In this document: positions 7,759 through 17,141 of the stretch, in pieces
Layout: each line of letters begins with the position of its first letter
Position numbering within the stretch: the stretch's first letter is position 1
NCBI GenBank assembly: GCA_030429735.1
Contig: JAUIET010000002.1
Coordinates: 480,414-544,413, forward strand
From: Gammaproteobacteria bacterium
Lineage (GTDB): Bacteria; Pseudomonadota; Gammaproteobacteria; Pseudomonadales; JAUIET01
DNA length: 64,000 nucleotides
Reading direction: 5' to 3'
Notes under the pieces: generated by a model
Seen by the model: only the letters and a program-made list of their open reading frames with translations
What the model was told of the DNA's origin: nothing
Databases searched by the model: none
Made by a program: the position numbers and the translations under genes

Positions 7759-9399
7759 TTACTCTTCCCCGTATTCTGATCGAATAAGCAGGCTGTGATA
7801 GTTGGCTCGATCGATGCCCGCGCGCTCGGATCGATCGCTAATTGAGAAAAACCAGGCTACAGCGAAAGCCAGCGGCATGGTGAACAAGGCCGGATAGTTA
7901 TACGGGAACAGTGGTTCTTCGAAACCCAGTACAGACACCCATACCTGTGGCCCAATTATGATCAGCGCAACCGAGGAAATCAGGCCCAAGGTTGCCCCGT
8001 AAATTGCGCCGCGGGTTGTCAGACCGGCCCAGAACAGGGAGAGAAACAGAATTGGGAAATTGACTGAGGCGGCAACCACCATCGGCATGGTGGCAATAAA
8101 TGCCACGTTTTCGTTTTGAAACAGAATGCCCAGGCCGACGGCAATCACGCCAATAAGCAATGTGGTTATGCGAGTCAGCTGCATTTCCTTTTTCGGGTCC
8201 GGCTTGCCTTTGCACAGCACTTCTGCGTACAGATCATGCGAAATTGCGGCCGCGCCAGAAACGGTTAAGCCCGCGACAACAGCGAGTATTGTCGCGAACG
8301 AAACAGCCGACATAAATCCGGTAAGCAAACTCCCGCCCACCGCATTGGAAAGATGTATTGCCGCCATATTGCCACCGCCCAGCAATTGGCCGTTGTCGTC
8401 AAAAAACTGCGGGTTGTTGTACAGCAGGAACGCCGTACCAAAACCAACAATGATCAGCAGCAGGTAAAAGTAACCCATAAACAAGCTTGCGTAGAAAGCA
8501 GATTTTTTCGCCTCGTGTGCATTGGGTACTGTGAACAGTCGCATCAAGATATGCGGTAAGCCCAACACGCCAAACAGCATTGAGGTCAAGATAGTGGCTA
8601 CTTGAATGGGATCTTTGAATGCGACACCGGGCGACAGCATACGCTCACCTAACGGGTGATTGTCGGCGGCGCCACGCAGCAATTCTGAAAAGCTGAAATT
8701 GGCCTCTTTCATGACCAGAAACGCCAGTACGGTCACGCCGGTCATTAGCAGGATCGCCTTGATAATCTGTACCCAGGTAGTGGCGAGCATTCCGCCAAAC
8801 GTTACGTAGGCAAGTACGAGTACCGCAACGGTAACCACTGCTATTTCATACGGAAGCCCGAACAATAATTCAATCAGCTTTCCTGCGCCAACCATCTGTG
8901 CAATCAGATACAGTACGACGACGACAATCGTTCCGACAATGGCCACATACCGAATTCTGCTTTTCTCGAGCCGCATTGAGACAACGTCAACAAACGTGAA
9001 GTTACCCAGGTTGCGAACTCTTCTGGCCAATAGAAACAACATGATTGGCCACGCAGAAAACGCACCCAGCGAGAGCACAAGGCCATCAAAACCGGCACCG
9101 AACATTAAGGCCGTAATACCAAGGAAAGAGGCGGCAGACATAAAGTCTCCGGCAATCGCGGTGCCGTTCTTCAGGCCCGATATATTGCCGCCCGCGTTGT
9201 AGAACTCGCTACTGCTTCGGGTATTGCGCGCTGCCCAATAGCTGATGCCCAACGTTGCTGCGACAAAGCCCAGAAAAATAACAATCGCCGATACGTTCAA
9301 TGGTTGGCGTTGCACTTCACCTTCAATAGCGCCCGCTGCAAACACTGTAAGGCTGGAGCAACTCAGCGCTATTGCCAGTAGTGTCGTGAGAAGCTTCAT
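7759..9399 (-). CDS. Sodium:solute symporter (ActP-like), probable phenylacetate permease PaaL
   Basis: This 546-residue polytopic membrane protein belongs to the SSS family, close to the acetate permease ActP. It has an N-terminal signal-like hydrophobic segment, then SEFYNAGGNISGLKNG and AIAGDFMSAASFLG, the conserved SSS sodium-site region, and about 13 hydrophobic helices. It overlaps the DUF485 gene by 4 bases, and the unit is headed by paaK. Known phenylacetate permeases (PaaL) are members of this family, so uptake of phenylacetate is likely. Acetate or another short acid is the alternative. Confidence 0.85.
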   Translation of the reverse strand: MKLLTTLLAIALSCSSLTVFAAGAIEGEVQRQPLNVSAIVIFLGFVAATLGISYWAARNTRSSSEFYNAGGNISGLKNGTAIAGDFMSAASFLGITALMFGAGFDGLVLSLGAFSAWPIMLFLLARRVRNLGNFTFVDVVSMRLEKSRIRYVAIVGTIVVVVLYLIAQMVGAGKLIELLFGLPYEIAVVTVAVLVLAYVTFGGMLATTWVQIIKAILLMTGVTVLAFLVMKEANFSFSELLRGAADNHPLGERMLSPGVAFKDPIQVATILTSMLFGVLGLPHILMRLFTVPNAHEAKKSAFYASLFMGYFYLLLIIVGFGTAFLLYNNPQFFDDNGQLLGGGNMAAIHLSNAVGGSLLTGFMSAVSFATILAVVAGLTVSGAAAISHDLYAEVLCKGKPDPKKEMQLTRITTLLIGVIAVGLGILFQNENVAFIATMPMVVAASVNFPILFLSLFWAGLTTRGAIYGATLGLISSVALIIIGPQVWVSVLGFEEPLFPYNYPALFTMPLAFAVAWFFSISDRSERAGIDRANYHSLLIRSEYGEE

Positions 9400-9674
9400 C
9401 GTACCTGCTCCTCACTCTGAGCAGCTTCTTTACGCAACTCACGCTTGGCAATAGTCAAGAAAAGAAACTCAAGCGCAATGAACAAGACGATTAACAAAAT
9501 GAACATCAGCAATGCGCCATTTAGCAGCCCGTCGCCCAGAGGTAAAGACAAAAATGCGCCTGGCTCAGTCCAGGCAAGGGAAAAGGAAAAATAAAATGCC
9601 AGAGCAATGATTGAAAACAGGAAGCGGCGTCGAGTGCGAACCGCGATCGCTTTGAGTTTTTGGTCGTGAGTCAT
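9396..9674 (-). CDS. DUF485 (YjcH-like) small membrane protein
   Basis: A 92-residue protein with two hydrophobic helices (FSIIALAFYFSFSLAW and ALLMFILLIVLFIALEFLFL), a basic start and a charged C-terminus. It belongs to the DUF485 family, which is almost always encoded just before an ActP-type symporter, as here with a 4-base overlap. Its role in the transport system is unknown and may be assembly or regulation of the symporter. It lies 41 bases after paaK. Confidence 0.85.
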   Translation of the reverse strand: MTHDQKLKAIAVRTRRRFLFSIIALAFYFSFSLAWTEPGAFLSLPLGDGLLNGALLMFILLIVLFIALEFLFLTIAKRELRKEAAQSEEQVR

Positions 9675-9715
9675 TATGTGCCTGTTATTGTGCTTGTCAG
9701 GGGAAACAGCAGTGA

Positions 9716-10999
9716 TTAGCGTCGGTCGATCACTCGCTTGGCCTTGCCTTCTGATCTTGGAATACTGCCTGCTGCTTGCAGTTTAATATGTGCTGATACG
9801 CCGATCAGACCTTTTATTTTTTGCTGCAACTCCTTGCAGCGTGCGTCGTTTTCTTGCGAATCGTCAGTGGCTTCTACCTGCACGCTTAGCTGGTCTAGAT
9901 TGCCTTGCCGTTCCACCTCAATTAAATAATGCGGGGCGAAACCACCGACGTTAAGAATTTGCTCTTCGATTTGGGTTGGGAACACGTTAACGCCGCGAAT
10001 GATCAACATATCGTCACTGCGGCCAGTAATCTTATCCATTCTGCGCATCGTGCGCGATGTGCCTGGCAGCAAGCGCGTTAAGTCACGTGTGCGGTAGCGA
10101 ATCATTGGCATGCCTTGCTTCTGCAAATTAGTAAACACCAGCTCGCCTTCTTCCCCGTCGGCTAATACGTCGCCGCTTTCCGGGTTTATGATCTCGGGGT
10201 AGAAATGATCTTCCCAAATTGTCGGGCCGTCTTTGCTTTCAACACATTCCTGCGCCACGCCAGGCCCCATCACCTCCGACAGACCGTAAATATCAACAGC
10301 GTCGATGGCCAGGCGTTTTTCCAGTTCTTCGCGCATCGACCCTGTCCAGGGTTCCGCGCCGAAAATACCCACGCGCAACTTCAAGGCTTTAGGATCGATG
10401 CCCTGACGGTCAATTTCATCCGCAATATTCAGCATGTAGCTGGGGGTCACCATAATGATGTCGGGGTTAAAGTCATGGATTAATTGGACTTGTTTCTCGG
10501 TTTGTCCGCCTGACATTGGAATAACAGCACAGCCCAAACGTTCAGCGCCGTAGTGTGCGCCCAGCCCGCCAGTAAATAACCCATAGCCATACGACACATG
10601 CACTTTGTCGTTACGGCGTCCACCGGCTGCATAAATTGAGCGCGCTACCACCTGTGCCCAGGCATCAATGTCCTGTTGGGTGTAGCCAACCACGGTTGGC
10701 TTGCCAGTGGTGCCGCTGGACGCGTGAACTCTGACAATGTCGTCCATCGGCACGCAAAACATGCCAAACGGGTAGTTGTCGCGAAGGTCCGCCTTGGTTG
10801 TGAAAGGGAACTTGGCCAGGTCTTCAAGCTGTGTAAAGTCGTCGGGGTGCACGCCGTGTTGATCAAATTTCTGCCGGTACACAGACGAGTGTTGATACAC
10901 GCGCTGCAAAGTATCGCGCATGTGTTCGGTTTGCTGACTGCGGAGTTCATCCACGCTGGCGTTTTCGATGGCGTCGAGGCCTGCAGTAGTGTCCGACAT
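9716..10999 (-). CDS. paaK: Phenylacetate-CoA ligase
   Basis: A 427-residue AMP-forming acyl-CoA synthetase of the PaaK group. The adenylation P-loop is HASSGTTGKPTVVGY (from about residue 91), later motifs are YGLSEVMGPG and RYRTRDLTRLLPG, and the C-terminal GRSDDMLIIRGVNVFPTQIE is characteristic of PaaK. It converts phenylacetate, ATP and CoA to phenylacetyl-CoA in the cytoplasm, the first pathway step. The start is supported by CGGAGG six bases upstream. The gene is divergent from paaZ and shares a control region with repeated ATGATAC elements. It heads a unit with the DUF485 and symporter genes. Confidence 0.96.
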   Translation of the reverse strand: MSDTTAGLDAIENASVDELRSQQTEHMRDTLQRVYQHSSVYRQKFDQHGVHPDDFTQLEDLAKFPFTTKADLRDNYPFGMFCVPMDDIVRVHASSGTTGKPTVVGYTQQDIDAWAQVVARSIYAAGGRRNDKVHVSYGYGLFTGGLGAHYGAERLGCAVIPMSGGQTEKQVQLIHDFNPDIIMVTPSYMLNIADEIDRQGIDPKALKLRVGIFGAEPWTGSMREELEKRLAIDAVDIYGLSEVMGPGVAQECVESKDGPTIWEDHFYPEIINPESGDVLADGEEGELVFTNLQKQGMPMIRYRTRDLTRLLPGTSRTMRRMDKITGRSDDMLIIRGVNVFPTQIEEQILNVGGFAPHYLIEVERQGNLDQLSVQVEATDDSQENDARCKELQQKIKGLIGVSAHIKLQAAGSIPRSEGKAKRVIDRR

Positions 11000-11098
11000 G
11001 GTTCCTCCGTATTATTGTTTAAGGTTCGCCTGTAATCCGCCGGTTTCCACGTGGCCTGGTACCCACATGAAAAGCGGCGCGATAGAGCCACTGACGGC

Positions 11099-11191
11099 GT
11101 ATCATGGCACGCACACGCCATCGCGATGATACACTAAGCCAATGTATAATATAATACAATAATTTGACCGCAATCCCGAAAAGTGTATCAT
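11099..11191. promoter_or_regulatory. paaK/paaZ divergent control region; candidate PaaX operators and -10 box
   Basis: Three copies of one 7-base core occur in 93 bases: GTATCAT at 11099-11105, ATGATAC at 11126-11132 and GTATCAT at 11185-11191. The last two extend to a perfect 10-base inverted pair, ATGATACACT at 11126-11135 and AGTGTATCAT at 11182-11191. A consensus -10 hexamer TATAAT lies between them at 11145-11150. The same core recurs before paaA. PaaX represses paa promoters through imperfect palindromes until phenylacetyl-CoA binds, so these are the best operator candidates. Binding is inferred. Confidence 0.6.
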
Positions 11192-11250
11192 GTTTGCGCT
11201 ATGCAAAGGTCACTACACGACCGAAACACACCAGCAAACGGAGTCTAACA

Positions 11251-13296
11251 ATGAAAACAAAGAGCTATGTGCACGGTGAATGGGTTGCCGGGCAAAGCGA
11301 TGGTAAGGCTGTGTTTGATGCCATAACCGGTGAGCAGATTTGCCAAGTCAGCAGTGATGGCATCGATTTCCAGAAGGTTCTTGATTACGGTCGCAGTAAA
11401 GGGGGGCCTGCTTTGAGAGCAATGACCACCCACGAACGCGGAGCGATGCTGAAAGAGCTGGGCAAATACCTGATGGCGAAGAAAGAGACATTCTATGCCT
11501 TATCTGCGCGCACCGGCGCCACCAAAGCGGATGGCGGTGTGGATATCGAAGGGGGTATTGGCACTTTGTTTGCGTACGCGGGTGTCTCCAAGCGCGAGTT
11601 TGCAAACGAAACCTTTATAGTGGAAGGAGCACCGGAAGCACTTTCCAAAAATGGCACCTTTGCTGCGCGGCACATACTGGTGCCGAAACGAGGCGTCTCA
11701 GTGCATATCAATGCATTCAACTTCCCATGCTGGGGCATGTTGGAAAAGATCGCCCCGAGTCTGGTTGCCGGCGTTCCCGTGATCGTCAAGCCTGCCACTG
11801 ACTCAGCCTATCTCACAGAGGCCATGGTCAAGGAAATAGTCGCGTCTCAGTTACTGCCTGAGGGAGCGATTCAGCTAATTTGCGGGCGCACAGGTGATTT
11901 ACTCGATCGTCTGACTGAACAAGATACCGTGACATTCACAGGCTCCGCGGCAACCGGACAAACCTTGCGCGCACACCCCAATATCGTTGCCCGAAGCATT
12001 CCGTTTACCATGGAAGCGGATTCGCTAAACTGCAGTATTCTCGGCCAATCAGTTCAAGCGGATGATCCTGAGTTCGATTTGTTCATCAAAGAAGTTACCC
12101 GCGAGATGACCGTGAAAGCGGGGCAAAAGTGCACCGCTATCCGCCGGGTGATAGTACCTGCTGCGCGCGTTGACGAGGTACAGAAAGCGCTGGTCGAGCG
12201 CTTGAGTAACGTTGTCATTGGCGATCCGTCAGAAGAAGGGGTTCGAATGGGGCCATTGCTGGGGGCGGCTCAGAAAGCGGATGTACAGGCCAATGTGGAT
12301 GCGCTGGCACAAGAGTGCGAACTTGTTCTCGGTGGCAATGAGGAGTTTGAAATACTGGGCGATCGTGCCAAGCGCGATGCGTTTTATCCCCCCACCTTGT
12401 TGTATTGCGCGAACCCTGTTGAGGCGTCTGCACCGCACAGCATTGAGGCGTTTGGGCCGGTGAGCACGATCATGCCTTATCAAACCGTGGACGAAGCAGT
12501 GCACATCGCCGGCCTTGGTAGAGGTAGCCTGGTGGGGTCTGTCTTTACACACGATGATCAGGAAGCGGCTGAGCTCATTCTGGGCGCTGCGGCTTTTCAC
12601 GGTCGCGTGCTGGTGATCGACCGTGATTGTGCAAAAGAGTCCACCGGTCATGGTTCGCCTTTACCGTCCCTGGTACATGGTGGGCCAGGTCGAGCGGGTG
12701 GTGGCGAGGAATTGGGTGGTGCGCGCGCGGTGAAGCACTATATGCAGCGCACATCAGTGCAGGGCTCGCCAAGCATGCTGACCGCGATTACCCAGGAATA
12801 TATGACCGGCGCAAATACGGTCAGTGATGGCGTGCACCCGTTCAAGAAGTATTTTGAAGAGCTGCGAATTGGTGAGCGATTGACTACGCACCGACGAACT
12901 GTGACAGAAGCGGATATCGTTAATTTTGGTTGCTTAAGCGGCGACCACTTTTACGCGCACTTTGATGAGTTGGCCGCGAAAGATTCATTGTTCGGCAAAC
13001 GCGTCGCGCACGGATACTTCGTGATCTCTGCGGCGGCGGGTATGTTTGTTGAGCCATCACCCGGTCCGGTGTTGGCAAACTATGGCCTCGAGTCTTTGCG
13101 CTTCATTGAGCCGGTGGGAATCGGTGACACGATTCAGGTACATATCACAGCGAAGCAGAAGATACTCAAAGAAAAACGACCGGATGAAGAGCGCGCGACA
13201 GGTGTGGTTGTGTGGGATGTGGAGGTACGCAATCAGAATGATGAGATGGTTGCCTTGTACGACATACTGACATTGGTAGAGCGAAAAGACGGATAA
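11251..13296 (+). CDS. paaZ: Oxepin-CoA hydrolase / 3-oxo-5,6-dehydrosuberyl-CoA semialdehyde dehydrogenase
   Basis: A 681-residue bifunctional enzyme of the same length as E. coli PaaZ. The N-terminal aldehyde dehydrogenase domain (to about 520) has the Glu of FTMEADSLN and the nucleophilic Cys of [10 protein letters not shown]. The C-terminal MaoC hydratase domain has [11 protein letters not shown] and HGYF with the catalytic Asp and His. The hydratase opens the oxepin-CoA ring and the dehydrogenase at once oxidises the reactive semialdehyde. The ATG at 11251 is chosen because the protein then starts [12 protein letters not shown] like other PaaZ and has GGAG upstream; a longer in-frame reading from 11164 would run through the operator region. 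It is the first gene of the plus-strand paa unit. Confidence 0.97.
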   Translation: MKTKSYVHGEWVAGQSDGKAVFDAITGEQICQVSSDGIDFQKVLDYGRSKGGPALRAMTTHERGAMLKELGKYLMAKKETFYALSARTGATKADGGVDIEGGIGTLFAYAGVSKREFANETFIVEGAPEALSKNGTFAARHILVPKRGVSVHINAFNFPCWGMLEKIAPSLVAGVPVIVKPATDSAYLTEAMVKEIVASQLLPEGAIQLICGRTGDLLDRLTEQDTVTFTGSAATGQTLRAHPNIVARSIPFTMEADSLNCSILGQSVQADDPEFDLFIKEVTREMTVKAGQKCTAIRRVIVPAARVDEVQKALVERLSNVVIGDPSEEGVRMGPLLGAAQKADVQANVDALAQECELVLGGNEEFEILGDRAKRDAFYPPTLLYCANPVEASAPHSIEAFGPVSTIMPYQTVDEAVHIAGLGRGSLVGSVFTHDDQEAAELILGAAAFHGRVLVIDRDCAKESTGHGSPLPSLVHGGPGRAGGGEELGGARAVKHYMQRTSVQGSPSMLTAITQEYMTGANTVSDGVHPFKKYFEELRIGERLTTHRRTVTEADIVNFGCLSGDHFYAHFDELAAKDSLFGKRVAHGYFVISAAAGMFVEPSPGPVLANYGLESLRFIEPVGIGDTIQVHITAKQKILKEKRPDEERATGVVVWDVEVRNQNDEMVALYDILTLVERKDG

Positions 13297-13310
13297 CAAT
13301 AGGAGAACGC

Positions 13311-14102
13311 ATGAGTTTCGAGAATATCGAGTTTGGAATAGACGCAGGTGTTGCCAAACTGGTCCTGAATCGGCCGGATACCCTGAACAGCTTCACAGTC
13401 GCTATGCATGAAGAAGTGCAGGCGGCAATGAAAACGGTGCGAAGCGATCCGCAGGTTCGCTGCCTGTTAATCACAGGCGCGGGTCGTGGGTTTTGCGCGG
13501 GCCAGGATTTAAATGATCGCGCGGTAAAGGTGACCGATGAACGGCCAGACCTCGGGGAATCCGTTGAAAAGTATTACAACCCCCTGATTCGGGGAATCAT
13601 GGGCTTGGACAAGCCGGTTGTATGCGCAGTCAATGGCATCGCCGCGGGAGCCGGCGCCAGTATTGCACTAGCCTGCGACATTGTATTGGCAGCGCGCTCG
13701 GCAGCCTTTGCGCAGGTATTTTGCAAAATTGGTCTCATTCCGGATTCTGGTGGAACATTCAATCTGCCACGTGCTATCGGTTTACCAAGAGCAAAAGGGC
13801 TTGCGCTATTGGGAGAAAAAATCAGCGCGGAAAAAGCCGAAGCCTGGGGCATGATTTGGCAAGTAGTGGATGATGATGATCTGATGAATGAAGCCATGCA
13901 ACTGGCAAGCCATCTGGCGACACAGCCTACTCGTGGTCTTGCCACGGCCAAGAGTCTTCTTAATCAATCGTTTTCCACGGCGATGAACGAACAAGTCGAA
14001 TGTGAGAAACAGGCGATGCGCACACTTGGGCAATCGGACGATTATCAAGAGGGTGTTGCCGCGTTTATGGAAAAGCGCAAGCCAAGCTTTACTGGCTCAT
14101 GA
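13311..14102 (+). CDS. paaG: 1,2-epoxyphenylacetyl-CoA isomerase
   Basis: A 263-residue crotonase-fold protein that matches PaaG closely in several stretches: LITGAGRGFCAGQDLNDR, CAVNGIAAGAGAS, KIGLIPDSGGT and EAWGMIWQVVDD. PaaG isomerises the ring-1,2-epoxide of phenylacetyl-CoA to the seven-membered oxepin-CoA and also moves a double bond in the later beta-oxidation steps. The active-site Asp of the IPDSGG motif is present. It begins 14 bases after paaZ with AGGAG upstream and its stop overlaps the start of paaI. Confidence 0.96.
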   Translation: MSFENIEFGIDAGVAKLVLNRPDTLNSFTVAMHEEVQAAMKTVRSDPQVRCLLITGAGRGFCAGQDLNDRAVKVTDERPDLGESVEKYYNPLIRGIMGLDKPVVCAVNGIAAGAGASIALACDIVLAARSAAFAQVFCKIGLIPDSGGTFNLPRAIGLPRAKGLALLGEKISAEKAEAWGMIWQVVDDDDLMNEAMQLASHLATQPTRGLATAKSLLNQSFSTAMNEQVECEKQAMRTLGQSDDYQEGVAAFMEKRKPSFTGS

Positions 14103-14536
14103 CTGCCGACGAACTGGCCGCACAATGTGCTGAGGTGATGTGGTCAACTGATCGAGCCTCGCAGGAATTGGGCATGGACATTCAATCCATGGGCGAAGGT
14201 CGGTCACAGATCACAATGACGGTGCGTGACTCTATGGTCAATGGCCATGATATTTGTCATGGCGGCTTCATATTCACGCTTGCTGATTCCGCATTTGCGT
14301 TCGCCTGTAATTCGCAAAATCAGATCGCGGTTGCGGCTGGCTGTACGATTGATTTCATCCGCCCGGCGTCATTGGGGGACGTATTAACGGCGAGCGCACA
14401 GGCCGTACATCAAGGCAAGCGCAGCGGAATTTACGACATACGTGTCACCAACCAGCAGGGCAAGCTGATGGCGACCATGCGTGGGCGTTCGGCGCGCACT
14501 CAGGGGCAGTTGGTGGATGGCGCGGAAACCGATTAA
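14099..14536 (+). CDS. paaI: Hydroxyphenylacetyl-CoA thioesterase
   Basis: A 145-residue hotdog-fold thioesterase that overlaps paaG by 4 bases. The core HGGFIFTLADSAFAFACNS carries the catalytic Asp of the PaaI family (ADSAFAFA). In the pathway PaaI rescues CoA from dead-end ring-hydroxylated phenylacetyl-CoA products rather than acting on the main line. The C-terminal sheet (SGIYDIRVTNQQGKLMATMRG) is typical of the family. Confidence 0.93.
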   Translation: MTADELAAQCAEVMWSTDRASQELGMDIQSMGEGRSQITMTVRDSMVNGHDICHGGFIFTLADSAFAFACNSQNQIAVAAGCTIDFIRPASLGDVLTASAQAVHQGKRSGIYDIRVTNQQGKLMATMRGRSARTQGQLVDGAETD

Positions 14537-14564
14537 TGGCCAGAGACTACAAGGACATGCCAAT

Positions 14565-15770
14565 ATGAACGAAGCCTTTATCTGCGATGCTATTCGCACC
14601 CCTATCGGTCGCTATGGTGGCGCGTTGTCAACGGTGAGAACAGATGACCTGGGTGCCATACCCATGGCGGAGTTACTGGCTAGAAACCCGGGGCTGGATA
14701 GCGAGACGATCGACGATGTGTACTACGGCTGCGCCAACCAGGCTGGGGAAGATAACCGAAACGTTGCTCGCATGAGTGCTTTGCTGTCTGGTTTGCCTGC
14801 CACTGTACCTGGGGTGACGCTAAACCGTTTGTGCGGTTCGGGCCTGGACGCTGTTGGCACGGCCAGCCGTGCGCTGAAAAGTGGTGAGCAACAGTGCGTG
14901 ATAGCCGGTGGTGTTGAGTCCATGTCCAGAGCACCGTTTGTAATGCCAAAGCAGGAAGCCGCGTTTGGACGCACAGCTGACATTTTTGACACCACGATCG
15001 GCTGGCGCTTTATTAATCGGTTGATGCATGAGCAATATGGCACAGACTCAATGCCCGAGACCGCGGAAAATGTAGCGGCTGAATTTGCAATTGAACGCGA
15101 AGCGCAAGACGCTTTCGCGTATCGAAGTCAGCAAAAGGCTGCGTATGCGCGTGATCAGGGCTGGTTCGCGGATGAAATAATCAATGTCATAGTGCCGCAA
15201 CGCAAGAAAGAGGACGTGGTTGTTTCTACCGACGAACATATTCGCGGAGACACGACAATTGAGGCGCTGGCTGGGCTTCGGCCAGCATTCCGCAAAGATG
15301 GTACGGTGACAGCTGGCAATGCGTCTGGCGTAAACGATGGGGCCTGTGCACTGTTGTTGGCCACAGAGCAGGGCGCAAAGGTCAATAAGCTGGAACCCAA
15401 AGCGCGTGTTGTAGCCATGGCAACCGCTGGCCTTGCACCAAGAATCATGGGCTTTGGACCGGCACCGGCAAGCCGCAAAGTGTTGCAGCTGGCTGGCTTG
15501 TCATTAGATCAAATGGATGTAATCGAACTCAATGAAGCGTTCGCGGCGCAGGGCTTGGCGGTGACTCGAGATCTTGGCCTTGCGGATGACGATGAACGAG
15601 TAAACCCCTATGGTGGCGCGATAGCATTAGGTCATCCGCTGGGCATGAGCGGTGCGAGGTTGGCGTGCACCGCTACGCATCAGTTGCATAGAAACGGGGG
15701 GCGTTATGCCCTGTGTACGATGTGCATTGGGGTGGGGCAGGGCATTGCCTTGATCATAGAAAAGGTTTAA
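14565..15770 (+). CDS. paaJ: 3-oxoadipyl-CoA / 3-oxo-5,6-dehydrosuberyl-CoA thiolase
   Basis: From the ATG at 14565 (AAGGAC upstream) the protein has 401 residues, as in E. coli PaaJ. Catalytic residues are all present: Cys90 in LNRLCGSGLDAVG, His in GGAIALGHPLGMSG, and Cys in TMCIGVGQG. The enzyme cleaves 3-oxo-5,6-dehydrosuberyl-CoA and later 3-oxoadipyl-CoA with CoA, releasing acetyl-CoA and finally succinyl-CoA. An in-frame extension upstream to 14481 overlaps paaI and is not used. It is the last gene before the internal control region in front of paaA. Confidence 0.95.
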   Translation: MNEAFICDAIRTPIGRYGGALSTVRTDDLGAIPMAELLARNPGLDSETIDDVYYGCANQAGEDNRNVARMSALLSGLPATVPGVTLNRLCGSGLDAVGTASRALKSGEQQCVIAGGVESMSRAPFVMPKQEAAFGRTADIFDTTIGWRFINRLMHEQYGTDSMPETAENVAAEFAIEREAQDAFAYRSQQKAAYARDQGWFADEIINVIVPQRKKEDVVVSTDEHIRGDTTIEALAGLRPAFRKDGTVTAGNASGVNDGACALLLATEQGAKVNKLEPKARVVAMATAGLAPRIMGFGPAPASRKVLQLAGLSLDQMDVIELNEAFAAQGLAVTRDLGLADDDERVNPYGGAIALGHPLGMSGARLACTATHQLHRNGGRYALCTMCIGVGQGIALIIEKV

Positions 15771-15791
15771 ATGCAGCAAGGTCTGCAAAAT

Positions 15792-15832
15792 ATGATACTA
15801 AATATTGATATAAAGCGATATTTATGTATCAT
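15792..15832. promoter_or_regulatory. Candidate PaaX operator / internal promoter before paaA
   Basis: In the 93-base AT-rich gap between paaJ and paaA, ATGATAC (15792-15798) and GTATCAT (15826-15832) form an inverted pair 27 bases apart, with partly matching flanks (TAAAT / ATTTA). The core is the one repeated in the paaK/paaZ region. This suggests that paaABCDE has its own promoter under the same regulator. No -35/-10 pair is convincing. Confidence 0.5.
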
Positions 15833-15863
15833 TTAAATACGTCGAAACGTTAATGGACCCAGC

Positions 15864-16823
15864 ATGACACATTTTGAGCTTAGCGATGCCGAACTGGAAC
15901 AGCGTTTCCAGCAGCGGATAGATGATGAACAGAAAATCGAGCCCAAGGACTGGATGCCAGCTGCTTATCGAAAGAACCTGATACGGCAAATTTCGCAGCA
16001 TGCGCATTCTGAAGTGATCGGTATGCAACCCGAAGGAAACTGGTTATCCAGAGCGCCTACATTGCAGCGAAAAATGATTTTGCTGGCCAAGGTTCAGGAT
16101 GAAGGTGGGCACGGACTGTATTTGTACAGTGCAGCGGAAACACTCGGTGCCAGTCGCGAAGAAATGGTCGATGCATTGCATGAAGGGCGCGCTAAATACG
16201 CATCAATCTTCAATTACCCCACTCTAACATGGGCCGATATTGGAACCATTGGCTGGTTGGTTGACGGTGCAGCGATTGTTAATCAGATCAGTCTTCAACG
16301 TACATCCTATGGACCATATGCGCGTGCGATGGTACGCATTTGCAAAGAAGAAAGTTTTCATCAACGACAGGGCTATGAATCACTTATTGCACTGGTAAAT
16401 GGCAGCGACGAGCAGAAAGCGATGGCGCAAGATGCTCTTAATCGCTGGTGGTGGCCGTCGTTAATGATGTTTGGTCCGCACGATGCCGATTCGGCGCACA
16501 GTGGCCAATCTATGAAATGGAAGATCAAACGCAAGAGCAATGACAGCTTGCGTCAGGATTTTGTTGATCAAACGGTGCCGCAAGCAGACTTTCTCGGCTT
16601 ACACATTCCGGATGAGGAACTTAAATGGAATGAAGAGCGAGGTCATTACGATTTCGGCGAGATCGACTGGGAAGAATTTGCACGCGTTGTGAATGGCGAC
16701 GGCATGTGCAATCGCGACCGCGTGCGTCACCATAAAAAAGCGCAGGATGACGGGGCGTGGGTACGCGACGCGTTGCGCGCCTATGAACAGAAGAAGCGAG
16801 CGAATGCGGAAAAAGCGGCCTGA
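15864..16823 (+). CDS. paaA: Phenylacetyl-CoA 1,2-epoxidase, catalytic subunit A
   Basis: A 319-residue ferritin-like diiron protein. The metal-binding helix segment [18 protein letters not shown] and the second pair around [15 protein letters not shown] supply the Glu/His ligands. PaaA is the oxygen-activating subunit of the PaaABCE epoxidase, which forms ring-1,2-epoxyphenylacetyl-CoA. The large positively charged CoA-binding region and the C-terminal [13 protein letters not shown] are as expected. It begins the ABCDE block, 93 bases after paaJ. Confidence 0.97.
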   Translation: MTHFELSDAELEQRFQQRIDDEQKIEPKDWMPAAYRKNLIRQISQHAHSEVIGMQPEGNWLSRAPTLQRKMILLAKVQDEGGHGLYLYSAAETLGASREEMVDALHEGRAKYASIFNYPTLTWADIGTIGWLVDGAAIVNQISLQRTSYGPYARAMVRICKEESFHQRQGYESLIALVNGSDEQKAMAQDALNRWWWPSLMMFGPHDADSAHSGQSMKWKIKRKSNDSLRQDFVDQTVPQADFLGLHIPDEELKWNEERGHYDFGEIDWEEFARVVNGDGMCNRDRVRHHKKAQDDGAWVRDALRAYEQKKRANAEKAA

Positions 16824-16841
16824 GCCAGCGAGGGAAGAGCA

Positions 16842-17132
16842 ATGAACCAGAAAAACATCCTGCCACTCTATGAAATTTTTATTCGCTCAAAGCGAGGCCT
16901 GGATCACAAGCATGTTGGCAGCTTGCATGCGGAGAACTCTGAGCAAGCGCTGGAATACGCCCGTGATGTGTATACACGGCGCAGCGAAGGTGTCAGCATC
17001 TGGGTTGTGCTGGCCAGCGATATTACCGCCTCGCAGGAAGAAGACGCCAGTAGCTTTTATGACCCGTCAGACGACAAGCCTTATCGGCACGCGATGCACT
17101 ATGTGTTGCCTGAACCCATCAATAACATGTAG
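16842..17132 (+). CDS. paaB: Phenylacetyl-CoA epoxidase, subunit B
   Basis: A 96-residue protein, one residue longer than E. coli PaaB. Characteristic stretches are PLYEIFIRSKRGLDHKHVGS and ALEYARDVYTRRSEGVSIWV. PaaB bridges PaaAC heterodimers in the multicomponent epoxidase and has no cofactor. It lies 18 bases after paaA and 9 bases before paaC. Confidence 0.95.
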   Translation: MNQKNILPLYEIFIRSKRGLDHKHVGSLHAENSEQALEYARDVYTRRSEGVSIWVVLASDITASQEEDASSFYDPSDDKPYRHAMHYVLPEPINNM

Positions 17133-17141
17133 GCGCAAGCA

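Noticed and set aside
7746-7759. AGCAG/CTGCT inverted repeat between the dioxygenase beta gene and the symporter
   Set aside because: Five-base arms without a T-run; likely chance.
11164-11250. N-terminal extension of PaaZ from an upstream start
   Set aside because: The extension would be translated from the operator region, and all recognisable PaaZ sequence starts at 11251 with a ribosome-binding site.
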